A DNA stretch of 64,000 nt, from contig CAWHBY010000003.1 in assembly GCA_963827855.1 (NCBI GenBank), forward strand, positions 124,001 to 188,000, read 5' to 3'. Of this stretch, positions 26,905 through 34,391 are shown piece after piece. Below the pieces are notes generated by a model. That model was not told where the DNA came from, ran no database searches, and saw nothing but the letters and a program-made list of their open reading frames with translations. The first letter of the stretch is position 1, and each line of letters opens with the position of its first letter. Source of the DNA: DTPU01 sp963827855. Lineage in GTDB: Bacteria > Planctomycetota > Phycisphaerae > Sedimentisphaerales > Anaerobacaceae. The position numbers and the translations under genes were made by a program.

Positions 26905-26929
26905 TAGGGGATGGCCCCTGGAGTATAAT
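26901..26929 (+). promoter_or_regulatory. sigma-70-type promoter of the sigma-factor operon (TTGATA-17-TATAAT)
   Basis: TTGATA (26901-26906), a 17-base spacer and a perfect TATAAT (26924-26929). It overlaps the end of the preceding gene and predicts a start near 26936, about 85 bases before the sigma-factor ATG. Confidence 0.7.
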
Positions 26930-27020
26930 CCTGGCCGCAAACCGTCACCGGGTAGCCGGTAGCGGCGAGGGTCAAGGCCCGGCGGTATGGCCGTGCGGGT
27001 CCAACAGGGATGCCAATCCT

Positions 27021-27587
27021 ATGAACAGGCAGTTGCGAAATGCCCTCAGGGGCCTGGCCACTGAGGACTTGGGTCGTCGTCGGCGGGCCATGGAGCCGTT
27101 CATTCGGGCGACCTTTGGGCTCTTTACCAAGTGCCTATATCGCTATCTCGGCAACGAGGTGGAGTGCGAGGACATCCTGGAGGAGGTTTACGCGGAGATC
27201 TGGGAGAACCCCACTCGAGTATGCCAGGTCACCAACGAGTCGGAGCTGGTACGGACCGTGTATCTGTACCACATGCGCAAGCACCTGCGCCAGACCTACA
27301 GAAGGCTGAACCGGAGCGTGCCTCTGCCCGAGAACGACCTGTTTGAGGTGATGGCGCCGCAGCAGGGCGTCTTGGAGCTGATGTCGCAGGCCGAGCTTCA
27401 CGAGATGGTGACCGCGGCCGTGGGCCGGCTCAAGGCGAGAGAGCGGCGGGCCGTCGAGATGTGGTCGCAGGGGCTTTCGCATCGCGCGATTGCCAACGAG
27501 CTCAGGACCACGATCGGAGGCGCCAAGATGCTGCTGCATAGAACTCTGGTCAAATTGCGTGAGATGCTGGGCAAGGATGAGGACTAG
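27021..27587 (+). CDS. ECF-type RNA polymerase sigma factor
   Basis: A 188-residue sigma-70-family factor. Region 2 is visible at about 20-60 (FIRATFGLFTKCLYRYLG, then ECEDILEEVYAEIWENP) and region 4 at about 130-185 (LKARERRAVEMWSQGLSHRAIANELRTT, then LLHRTLVKLREML), the helix-turn-helix that reads the -35 element. The start at 27021 is preferred to the longer frame from 26901, which lies over the promoter. It leads a compact plus-strand operon whose next genes are a small soluble protein and the ThrRS-editing-like protein. No membrane anti-sigma factor is adjacent. The regulon is unknown. Confidence 0.9.
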   Translation: MNRQLRNALRGLATEDLGRRRRAMEPFIRATFGLFTKCLYRYLGNEVECEDILEEVYAEIWENPTRVCQVTNESELVRTVYLYHMRKHLRQTYRRLNRSVPLPENDLFEVMAPQQGVLELMSQAELHEMVTAAVGRLKARERRAVEMWSQGLSHRAIANELRTTIGGAKMLLHRTLVKLREMLGKDED

Positions 27588-27602
27588 TGGTGGGGGTGGA
27601 CC

Positions 27603-27959
27603 ATGCGTATGCGCAACAGTCAGAAAGAATGTGATCGGGAGCCTCAGGAACTGCTGGCTGACTATGCCGATTCCCTGAGGGATGGCCGGGTCCCCGGTTT
27701 CGTGCGGAACCTGACCGAACGGGAGGCCAAGGACATGGCTGGGAAGGAAGACCTGGCCCAGGCGGTGGAGATGGCCCGGATACTCAATCTGGCCGCGTTT
27801 GCGGACAAGGCCGTGTGGCCCGACGTGGGGCTGTTCATCTCTCGAGTGGACGCCAAGATCGCATATCGCCTGAAGCATGGCAGGGCCCACGTTCCTGTCC
27901 GCCACAAGGGCATGGCTGAATCGATCGAGCGGTCCGACGACAGAAACGACGATCTATGA
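27603..27959 (+). CDS. small soluble protein of unknown function next to sigma factor
   Basis: A 118-residue charged, helical protein with no signal peptide or membrane segment. The N-terminal half (QELLADYADSLRDGRVPGFVRNLTERE) resembles short helical segments that accompany sigma-factor partners in large-genome bacteria, but I cannot name a family. It starts 15 bases after the sigma-factor stop, and its TGA overlaps the next ATG as ATGA, so it is translationally coupled to the ThrRS-editing-like gene. A cytoplasmic sigma-factor regulator is a reasonable but unproved guess. Confidence 0.7.
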   Translation: MRMRNSQKECDREPQELLADYADSLRDGRVPGFVRNLTEREAKDMAGKEDLAQAVEMARILNLAAFADKAVWPDVGLFISRVDAKIAYRLKHGRAHVPVRHKGMAESIERSDDRNDDL

Positions 27960-29032
27960 TCCTGGAATGCTATCAGTGCTCGTCCTGTTACTTTGAAGAG
28001 ACCCAGCCCTCATCCCGCATCGACCCAGCCACCATCTCCCCGGCCCAGGGGCGCAAGGAGTTCGCAGAGGTGGTGCTGGCGTTCGTCTGTGTCGAGACCT
28101 ATGACAGCCAGCAGGAGCTGAGGGAGGTCGTGGATGAATTCATCCGGCTGTCCGAGATGATCGGCCAGCGGCGGATCGTGCTGTGCCCCAACGTACATCT
28201 GTCCCTCGATCGTGCACCAGAGCGGGAGGCCGCCCCGCTCATCAGCGAATTGGACGAGATGCTTGTGAAGGCGGGCTTTCAGGTGAGCACCCTCTCCTTC
28301 GGCTACCACAAGCAGTTTGGCATGGAGTGCCGCGGCAACGTAGGCAGCGTGGTCGGACGGCGATTCTATGGGTCTCCGGAGAAGCAGTTCCTCCGCCTGC
28401 TGACCCGGCTCGGCATGTGTCCCGGTGGTGCCTTGCCCAGCGATCTGCCGGCCTGGGCGAGGGTCCTGTTCGACAGGCAGCTCAAGGTGATGGTCAACCG
28501 CAAAGAGACGTACAGGGTTGCCCGGACCATGCTGAAGGATCAGTTGGACACGAATCCTCAGTGTGAGCTGTGGACCTGCATGCTGTTCGAAGGCGAGCGA
28601 CAGCCCATGGAGGACTACCTCAGCGCCCTGCAGCAGATCATCGAGTCGTACCCCGACGTGCGGATCCATCGGGCGCTGAACCTGAGCGTTCCGGGATTCG
28701 CCAACGCCGGCAGACATCTGTTCCGTCGTTACCCGGAGGCCATCGAGTCAGGCCAGCTCCGCATCTACAACAGTACGGTCCGGGATATCGAGTTCCTGCT
28801 GACTGCGACGGAGGCCCTGCTGGCCTTCCCGCAGAATCCACCCAAGACCGGCATACATGCAGGCCAGATCAGCTTCGGCATCTACTGCAAGGATGCGGAG
28901 TTTGCCCGAAACGTAGTCGGCTGGTATAAGACCTTCCTGGTCGATGGCCGTTTCGGCTGGATTCGGACCGAGTCACAGCTTGATACGGCCATCAACGAGC
29001 TGGAAGAAGAAACCTTCCAGCAGAGACGATAG
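27956..29032 (+). CDS. protein with archaeal ThrRS-editing-like N-terminal domain and PLD-like C-terminal domain
   Basis: A 358-residue soluble protein. Residues about 1-140 follow the archaeal threonyl-tRNA synthetase editing domain (a D-aminoacyl-tRNA-deacylase fold): FAEVVLAFVCVE, VLCPNVHLS and SFGYHKQFGMECRGN match the family's VLVAFISVE, VYPFAHLSS and FGYYKAFKISCKG. The His in VHLS and Lys in YHKQF, equivalent to catalytic residues of that domain, are kept; a later Glu is not obvious. Residues about 165-358 contain a segment like phospholipase-D-fold regulator domains (GQLRIYNSTVRDIEFLL ... AGQISFGIYCKDAEFA) without an HKD motif. There is no synthetase part. It overlaps the upstream gene by ATGA. 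Possible roles are removal of mischarged amino acids from tRNA or a sensing function. Confidence 0.75.
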   Translation: MILECYQCSSCYFEETQPSSRIDPATISPAQGRKEFAEVVLAFVCVETYDSQQELREVVDEFIRLSEMIGQRRIVLCPNVHLSLDRAPEREAAPLISELDEMLVKAGFQVSTLSFGYHKQFGMECRGNVGSVVGRRFYGSPEKQFLRLLTRLGMCPGGALPSDLPAWARVLFDRQLKVMVNRKETYRVARTMLKDQLDTNPQCELWTCMLFEGERQPMEDYLSALQQIIESYPDVRIHRALNLSVPGFANAGRHLFRRYPEAIESGQLRIYNSTVRDIEFLLTATEALLAFPQNPPKTGIHAGQISFGIYCKDAEFARNVVGWYKTFLVDGRFGWIRTESQLDTAINELEEETFQQRR

Positions 29033-29048
29033 TCTCAGGAGAGAATCG

Positions 29049-30464
29049 GTGCAGGAGGTCTGGACCGTAGTCATTCTGGCCGTCTACACGGCGACGCTGG
29101 TCTTCGTGGCGCTTCGCGCTCGGGCTGCCAAGGAATTCGTGGCCTTCTCTCTGGCCAGGCGAAGGCTCGCCCTGGGACTTGTCTTTGGAAGCCTGTCTGC
29201 GGCCTACGTGGGACCCGCCTTTGCAGTAGGGTTTGTGGGCAAGGGCTTCGGCAGCGGCCTCCTCTTTGTGGCGATCGGCCTTGCCTACGCAGCACAGAGC
29301 ATCCTGGTCGGGCTCTACGTGGCGCCGCGGCTGAGGGCCTTCGGCGATTGTCATACCTTGGGCGACGTGGCGGGACGGGCCTATGGAAGGCCGTGCCAAC
29401 TGGTGGCAGGGATCGTGTCCGTAGGCCTGTGCGCGGGGTTCTCAGCCGTCATGGCCAAGGCTGCCGGTGGGATCGTCAAGGACGTATTTGGCACCCATTT
29501 CTGGGTGGGCGTGCTGATCGTGGTTGCGCTCACGTGCCTGTACACCACCTTCGGGGGACTGCGGGCCAGCGTGATCACCGATGACTTCCAGTTTGCTACG
29601 TTTGCCATCCTCCTGCCTGCCATGTTCCTGTGGATATTGGCCTTCAAGGTGCCGGGCGCCAGCTCCGGGTTTGTGCGACAGGCCCTGGTCGCGACAAAGG
29701 AGGGGTGGACTGCAGCCTCGTGGCCGAGCATCGCGGGCCTGATGGTTGCATTTCTGCTGGGTGAGACCCTGATTCCGCCGTACGCCAATCGCGCCCTCGC
29801 CTCCAGGACCACCCAGGTCTCACGGAACAGCTTCCTGCTGGCAGGGGCCTTCAGCGTCGTCTGGTTCACGGTCATGGCCGGCCTGGGGATCGCAGCCAGG
29901 GGAATCGTGCTTGCCGGAACGAACGAAGACTCCGTGTTGATCACCCTGGTCTCTGCCACCATGCCACCCGTGTGGCACTCCATGCTCCTGGTTGTGCTGA
30001 TGGCCATCGTGATGTCGAGCCTGGATTCCCTGCTCAACGCCGGCGCCGTGTGCGTGGCCAAAGATGTGGCCGGCACCTTGGTCGCCCTGTCTGACAGGGG
30101 TTCCCTGTACGTGGGAAGGGCCGCCACTGTTGGGATAGCCCTGGCTGCGGCCGCTGCCGCGATCCTGTCAGAGACGGAGGTCCCCGGGATCATCGACGGC
30201 CTGCTGGTCTGCTACAATCTCTGGGCGCCGGCCATATTGCCCGCCCTGGTTCTGGCCCTGTGTATCAGGCGGACCAGGCCTGCTGCCGGAATCCTGTCGA
30301 TCGTCGTGGGGGCCGGCTCTGCCGTCGCCATGGAGCTTGCCCCATTCAAGGCCAGGCTTGCGGGCACTGGGGTTCCTCCCATTGCAGTGGCCCTGGCACT
30401 GTCGCTGGCCGCGTACGCGGCAGGTCACTGGCTCATACCGCATGGAGGCAAGGATCGTGCTTGA
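29049..30464 (+). CDS. sodium:solute symporter (SSS family)
   Basis: A 471-residue transporter with about 13 hydrophobic helices. The GTG start at 29049 follows AGGAGAG; the longer frame overlaps the upstream gene and is rejected. SSS features include the TLGDVAGRAYG region after helix 3, CLYTTFGGLRASVITDDFQF and the mid-protein LVAFLLGETLIPPYANRALASR. Members carry sugars, amino acids, carboxylates or vitamins with Na+; the substrate cannot be told here. It is the fourth gene of the sigma-factor operon, 16 bases after the ThrRS-editing-like gene, and its stop overlaps the following 38-residue ORF. Confidence 0.92.
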   Translation: MQEVWTVVILAVYTATLVFVALRARAAKEFVAFSLARRRLALGLVFGSLSAAYVGPAFAVGFVGKGFGSGLLFVAIGLAYAAQSILVGLYVAPRLRAFGDCHTLGDVAGRAYGRPCQLVAGIVSVGLCAGFSAVMAKAAGGIVKDVFGTHFWVGVLIVVALTCLYTTFGGLRASVITDDFQFATFAILLPAMFLWILAFKVPGASSGFVRQALVATKEGWTAASWPSIAGLMVAFLLGETLIPPYANRALASRTTQVSRNSFLLAGAFSVVWFTVMAGLGIAARGIVLAGTNEDSVLITLVSATMPPVWHSMLLVVLMAIVMSSLDSLLNAGAVCVAKDVAGTLVALSDRGSLYVGRAATVGIALAAAAAAILSETEVPGIIDGLLVCYNLWAPAILPALVLALCIRRTRPAAGILSIVVGAGSAVAMELAPFKARLAGTGVPPIAVALALSLAAYAAGHWLIPHGGKDRA

Positions 30465-30573
30465 TGCCCTGATCATCGGCTGGGTGGTCGTTGCGGCCAT
30501 CCTGGTCATCTGCTGCGGCGTATGGGTCGGCCTGGAACTGATCAGAGAGCTGCGGCAGCCCGGCAAGGGGTGA
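30457..30573 (+). CDS. 38-residue single-span membrane peptide, possible transporter subunit
   Basis: A GTG-initiated ORF (GGAGG 7 bases upstream) overlapping the end of the symporter gene by eight bases. The product is almost all one hydrophobic helix (about residues 4-27) followed by a short charged tail (ELIRELRQPGKG). The overlap and good ribosome site suggest coupled translation. Some SSS transporters have tiny membrane partners, so an accessory subunit is plausible. It was too short to be recognised by homology. Confidence 0.55.
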   Translation: MLDALIIGWVVVAAILVICCGVWVGLELIRELRQPGKG

Positions 30574-30634
30574 TCCGCTTGGCCTTGTGAGGCGCATTTT
30601 CCCTGCCCCATCAGGGGAATCTGACGCTTCCATC

Positions 30635-30663
30635 TTGACCCGGTGACACTTTCATCGTATACT
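30635..30663 (+). promoter_or_regulatory. sigma-70-type promoter of structured RNA / nrdJ leader
   Basis: TTGACC (30635-30640), a 17-base spacer and TATACT (30658-30663) predict initiation at about G30670, exactly the first base of the first RNA stem. Confidence 0.7.
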
Positions 30664-30669
30664 ATATAT

Positions 30670-30795
30670 GCTGCGAGTGCAGACAGAGATCAGTGGGTCT
30701 CAGGTGCTGACCGCGGTCAAGTGCCATGCGGCACATCGCAGCAAGGAGACGGGGCTACAACTAGTTCCGACAGTGCCGCCCAAGTCTCCTTTTTT
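30670..30795 (+). ncRNA. candidate structured small RNA or leader element upstream of nrdJ
   Basis: About 126 nt from the predicted start to a T6 tract. GCTGCGA (30670-30676) pairs with TCGCAGC (30736-30742), enclosing a GAGA/TCTC hairpin (30686-30701), the palindrome GACCGCGGTC (30709-30718) and a perfect GTGCC-ATGC-GGCAC hairpin (30721-30734). It ends in a terminator: GGAGAC (30745-30750) with GTCTCC (30784-30789), an inner GGGC/GCCC pairing, then six T. It could be a free small RNA or a terminator-controlled leader for nrdJ, whose ATG is 245 bases downstream. It matches no riboswitch consensus I can verify by eye. Confidence 0.65.
30745..30795 (+). terminator. intrinsic terminator of the structured RNA
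   Basis: GGAGAC + GGGC pair with GCCC + GTCTCC through a small internal loop, directly followed by TTTTTT (30790-30795). Confidence 0.75.
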
Positions 30796-31040
30796 ATTGC
30801 GCACTTCCGCCCACTCCTCTGACGCAAAAAATACGTTACGTAGATTTCGCGTCGACAAGCACTAATGGAAATGGTCCTATCACAATGACAATTCTGCACG
30901 TTTTGCCCTTTACAGAGTCCGGTGCTGCCATTAATCTGCGACCTGCTGATTCGATGACCAAGACACAAAGCCTGGTTGCTGATCTCGTTCTCATCTACCA
31001 GATATTGTAGTCGTTGAGGCTTGCGCACGGAGGCTTATTG

Positions 31041-34000
31041 ATGGCCCGTAGGTTTGACCCTGTGAACCCCTTTCAGCCCTCGAAGATCGACCGCAAGGTG
31101 GCCAAGATTGGCGAGCCGGCTGGAAGCAGGGGGCTCAAGGTAGAGCGTTGTTTCTCATCGCCTGACGTCCATCCCTTTGATCAGTTGGAGTGGGAGACCC
31201 GTTCTGCCAAGATTGCCAATGAGGCGGGTCAGGCCATCTTCGAGCAGGACCACATCGAGGTCCCCACGGGCTGGAGTCAGTTGGCCACCAAGGTGGTGGC
31301 GAGCAAGTACTTCTATGGCGACGTGGAGACCGGTCAACGGGAGCACTCGGTCAAGCAATTGGTCCATCGCGTCTGCCGGACCATCGCCGATCGAGGCAAG
31401 AGGGACGGTTACTTCGCCACGGAGCAGGACGGCGAGACGTTCTACAGCGAGCTGACGTGGCTTTGCGTCAACCAGTACGGGTCCTTCAACTCACCTGCAT
31501 GGTTCAACGTGGGTCTCCACGACGTATACGGCATCTCCGGCAGCGCCCACAACTTCCACTGGGACCACGCGAAGAACGAGGTGGCCGCCTGCGAGAGCAG
31601 CTACGAGTACCCTCAGGCCTCTGCTTGTTTCATTCAGTCGGTCAAGGACTCCATGGAAGACATCATGCGCCTGGCCACGAGCGAGGCCATGTTGTTCAAG
31701 CACGGATCAGGCACGGGTACGGATCTGTCTTCCCTGCGGAGCAGCAAGGAGAAGTTGGCCGGCGGCGGCAAGCCCTCTGGCCCTCTGAGCTTCATGCGGG
31801 TCTACGACCAGATTGCTGCGGTCATCAAATCGGGAGGCAAGACGCGGCGGGCCGCCAAGATGCAGTCCCTCCGGGTCGAGCATCCCGACATCAAGGAATT
31901 CATCACCGCCAAGATGGAAGAGGAGAAGAAGGCCTGGGCCCTGATCGACGCGGGCTACACGGGTGACCACAACAGCGAGGCCTACAGCAGCGTGATGTTC
32001 CAGAACTCAAACCTCTCGGTGCGGGTGACGGACGAGTTCATGCAGACCGTGGAGAAGGACGGACTCTGGCATACGCACGCCGTGACCACCGGCCAGAAGG
32101 TGGGCACGTACTCCGCCCGCGAGCTGATGGATCTGATCGCTGAGGGGACCCGGGTCTGTGGGGATCCGGGGCTGCAGTACCACAGCACGATCAATCGCTG
32201 GCATACCTGCCCGGCCTCGGGGCCGATCAACGCCTCCAACCCTTGCAGTGAATACATGTTTGTCGACGATTCGGCCTGTAACCTGGCGTCGTTGAACCTG
32301 ATGAAGTTCCGCAAGGATGACGGGTCCTTCGACGTCGATCTGTTCAAGAAGGCCGTGCGGATCTTCGTTGTCGCGCAGGAGATTCTGGTCGACAACGGCA
32401 GTTACCCGGAGAAGGAGATTGCGACCAACAGCCATCTGTTCAGGCCCTTGGGGCTTGGATACGCCAACCTGGGTGCGCTGATCATGAGTGAGGCCCTTGC
32501 CTACGACTCGGATCAGGCCAGGGCCATGGCTGGGGCCATCACGGCCACCATGACGGGCACGGCCTACGCGGTCAGCGCCGAACTGGCGTCCATCAAGGGC
32601 GCGTTCCAGGACTTCCGCAAGAACGCGGAGTCGATGCTGAAGGTCATCAACATGCACCGGCAGCACGCCTACGATATCTCGGAGACCCATTGTCCGGACG
32701 GCCTGCGGAATGCGGCGAAGGATGCCTGGGATCAGGCCCTCGACGCCGGGTCCAAGTACGGCTACCGCAACGCCCAGGTCACGGTCCTGGCGCCGACCGG
32801 GACGATCGGATTCATGATGGACTGCGACACGACGGGGATCGAGCCGGATATCGCCCTGGTCAAGTACAAGCTGCTGGCCGGCGGAGGGATGCTCAAGCTG
32901 GTGAATCGCACGGTCCCCATGGCCCTCGAGAAGTTGGGCTACAGCATCGAGGATATCAAGGCCATCTGCGATCACGTCGACAAGCAGGAGACCATCGAAG
33001 AGGCGGAGAAGCTCAATAAGGACCACCTGGCGATCTTCGATTGTGCATTCAAGCCGCGAAACGGAAAGCGGTCCATCCACTACTCAGCGCATCTGCGGAT
33101 GATGGCTGCGGTGCAGCCGTTCATCTCGGGTGCCATCAGCAAGACCATCAATATGCCGGTCGAGAGCACGGCCGAGCAGATTGGCGCAGCCTATATGGAG
33201 GGGTGGAAGCTGGGGCTCAAGGCCGTGGCGATCTATCGAGACGGATCCAAGAGGCTTCAGCCCGTGTCCACCCAGAAACACAAACAGGCCAAGGCTGGCC
33301 CCGATGCCTCGGTGCCGGCCAGGCCGTTCAGGCGGCGTCTGCCCGATACGCGCCAGAGCATCACGCACAAGTTTTCCGTTGCAGGACATGAAGGCTACCT
33401 GACGGTGGGGTTATACGAGGACGGTCAACCTGGTGAGTTGTTCATCACTATGGCCAAGGAGGGCAGCACCGTCGGTGGCCTCATGGATGTCATCGGAACG
33501 TGCGTGTCCATGGCGCTTCAGTATGGGGTGCCCCTCATCACCCTGGTGGACAAGTTCCGTCATGCGAGGTTTGAGCCCTCCGGCATGACCTCGAACCGGG
33601 ACATCCCGTTTGCCAAGAGCCTGATCGACTACATCTTCTGCTGGATGGGGCTCCAGTTCATCCCCGGTTACGCGGACAAGAACCTTCCGAATCGCGGTAC
33701 GGCCCCGAGCGCGGAGAGCAGGACGACGACGACCGCCAAGGAACTGGTCGAAAAGACTAAGGACCTGGCGCAGAAGATCGCGGAGGCGAAGGAAGTCAAG
33801 GCCAAACACAAGTCCAAGGAACAGACCGTGGCCCCGGAAGAGACCGACCGCAGGGCCGTGGAGGCCTTGAAGCAGGACCGGCTCGGCGCACTCGGCCAGC
33901 GGGTGACCACCGTGGCGGCATCGAAGATGGGCGAGGGCACTGAGGGGCTCAAGGCCGAAAGCCAGGTCATGCAGCACTTCAACGCCCAGTTCGAGCACTT

Positions 34001-34103
34001 CCAGGACGACGCCCCGGTCTGTGACCTGTGCGGGTCCATTACGGTTCGCAACGGCACGTGCTACAAGTGCTTCAACTGTGGAAACTCCATGGGCTGCTCC
34101 TAG
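31041..34103 (+). CDS. nrdJ: adenosylcobalamin-dependent (class II) ribonucleotide reductase
   Basis: A 1020-residue NrdJ-type enzyme that reduces ribonucleotides to deoxyribonucleotides using a B12-derived radical, with or without oxygen. The ATG at 31041 follows CGGAGG by six bases. Family signatures include SFNSPAWFNVG, ACFIQSVKDSMEDIM, HGSGTGTDLSSLRSS and the active-site loop NPCSEY (about residue 400) followed by DDSACNLASLNL. ATP-cone-free N-terminal sequence leads straight into the barrel. The C-terminal tail has a zinc-ribbon-like CDLCG...CYKCFNCG, as in long NrdJ forms. Upstream lies the structured RNA. Together with thyX at 46.7 kb it suggests oxygen-flexible DNA-precursor synthesis. 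Confidence 0.96.
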   Translation: MARRFDPVNPFQPSKIDRKVAKIGEPAGSRGLKVERCFSSPDVHPFDQLEWETRSAKIANEAGQAIFEQDHIEVPTGWSQLATKVVASKYFYGDVETGQREHSVKQLVHRVCRTIADRGKRDGYFATEQDGETFYSELTWLCVNQYGSFNSPAWFNVGLHDVYGISGSAHNFHWDHAKNEVAACESSYEYPQASACFIQSVKDSMEDIMRLATSEAMLFKHGSGTGTDLSSLRSSKEKLAGGGKPSGPLSFMRVYDQIAAVIKSGGKTRRAAKMQSLRVEHPDIKEFITAKMEEEKKAWALIDAGYTGDHNSEAYSSVMFQNSNLSVRVTDEFMQTVEKDGLWHTHAVTTGQKVGTYSARELMDLIAEGTRVCGDPGLQYHSTINRWHTCPASGPINASNPCSEYMFVDDSACNLASLNLMKFRKDDGSFDVDLFKKAVRIFVVAQEILVDNGSYPEKEIATNSHLFRPLGLGYANLGALIMSEALAYDSDQARAMAGAITATMTGTAYAVSAELASIKGAFQDFRKNAESMLKVINMHRQHAYDISETHCPDGLRNAAKDAWDQALDAGSKYGYRNAQVTVLAPTGTIGFMMDCDTTGIEPDIALVKYKLLAGGGMLKLVNRTVPMALEKLGYSIEDIKAICDHVDKQETIEEAEKLNKDHLAIFDCAFKPRNGKRSIHYSAHLRMMAAVQPFISGAISKTINMPVESTAEQIGAAYMEGWKLGLKAVAIYRDGSKRLQPVSTQKHKQAKAGPDASVPARPFRRRLPDTRQSITHKFSVAGHEGYLTVGLYEDGQPGELFITMAKEGSTVGGLMDVIGTCVSMALQYGVPLITLVDKFRHARFEPSGMTSNRDIPFAKSLIDYIFCWMGLQFIPGYADKNLPNRGTAPSAESRTTTTAKELVEKTKDLAQKIAEAKEVKAKHKSKEQTVAPEETDRRAVEALKQDRLGALGQRVTTVAASKMGEGTEGLKAESQVMQHFNAQFEHFQDDAPVCDLCGSITVRNGTCYKCFNCGNSMGCS

Positions 34104-34185
34104 CCCTTGAGGAATCGAAGTCGCGGACACGTCTGCATCGACCTGCATCTGTGGAAAGCCATACCATCTACCCTCGTGCCCACGC

Positions 34186-34241
34186 CGGTCGGTACAACAA
34201 CGGCGGGGTCCGGACCTGTACAGATGCGGGTGCGCCGACCG
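34186..34241. repeat. inverted repeat downstream of nrdJ
   Basis: CGGTCGG (34186-34192) pairs with CCGACCG (34235-34241). It sits in the 290-base spacer between nrdJ and the next oxidoreductase gene. No T-tract follows, so its role is unclear. Confidence 0.4.
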
Positions 34242-34391
34242 TGAACATGGGGTAGAGCTCACCGGCCGGCGCAGTCGGGATATTCCTTTACTTGAGCGTG
34301 TGGGAGAGGTAGCCTGCTACAGGTTGTGACTGTGTGTATGGGTGGATCGATGCAGGAAGACAACGGCTACGCCAGATGGGAGGAATGATCC

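Larger units (their letters stand above)
30574..31040. other. 467-base region with hairpin, promoter, structured RNA and nrdJ leader
   Basis: Contains a hairpin TTCCCTG/CAGGGGAA (30599-30619), the promoter at 30635-30663, the structured RNA at 30670-30795, and about 245 further bases up to nrdJ with no clear gene. That last part is AT-richer than its surroundings. Confidence 0.7.

Noticed and set aside
25480..26940. 486-codon minus-strand ORF
   Set aside because: Antisense shadow of the Trp/Tyr-rich TPR gene; composition follows the opposite strand's codons.
30709..30742. GGTCAAG...GCAGC resembling the SRP RNA apical region
   Set aside because: The loop is ATGC rather than a GNRA-type loop, and the symmetric SRP loop sequence is not kept.
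30736..30756. AGCAAGGAGACGGGG resembling a cobalamin riboswitch B12 box
   Set aside because: Tempting because nrdJ needs B12, but the other conserved cobalamin-riboswitch blocks are missing and this stretch is part of the terminator stem.
30995..31010. CTACCAGATATTGTAG as an NrdR box before nrdJ
   Set aside because: Only about 10 of 16 positions agree with the NrdR consensus, and no second box is found at the usual spacing.
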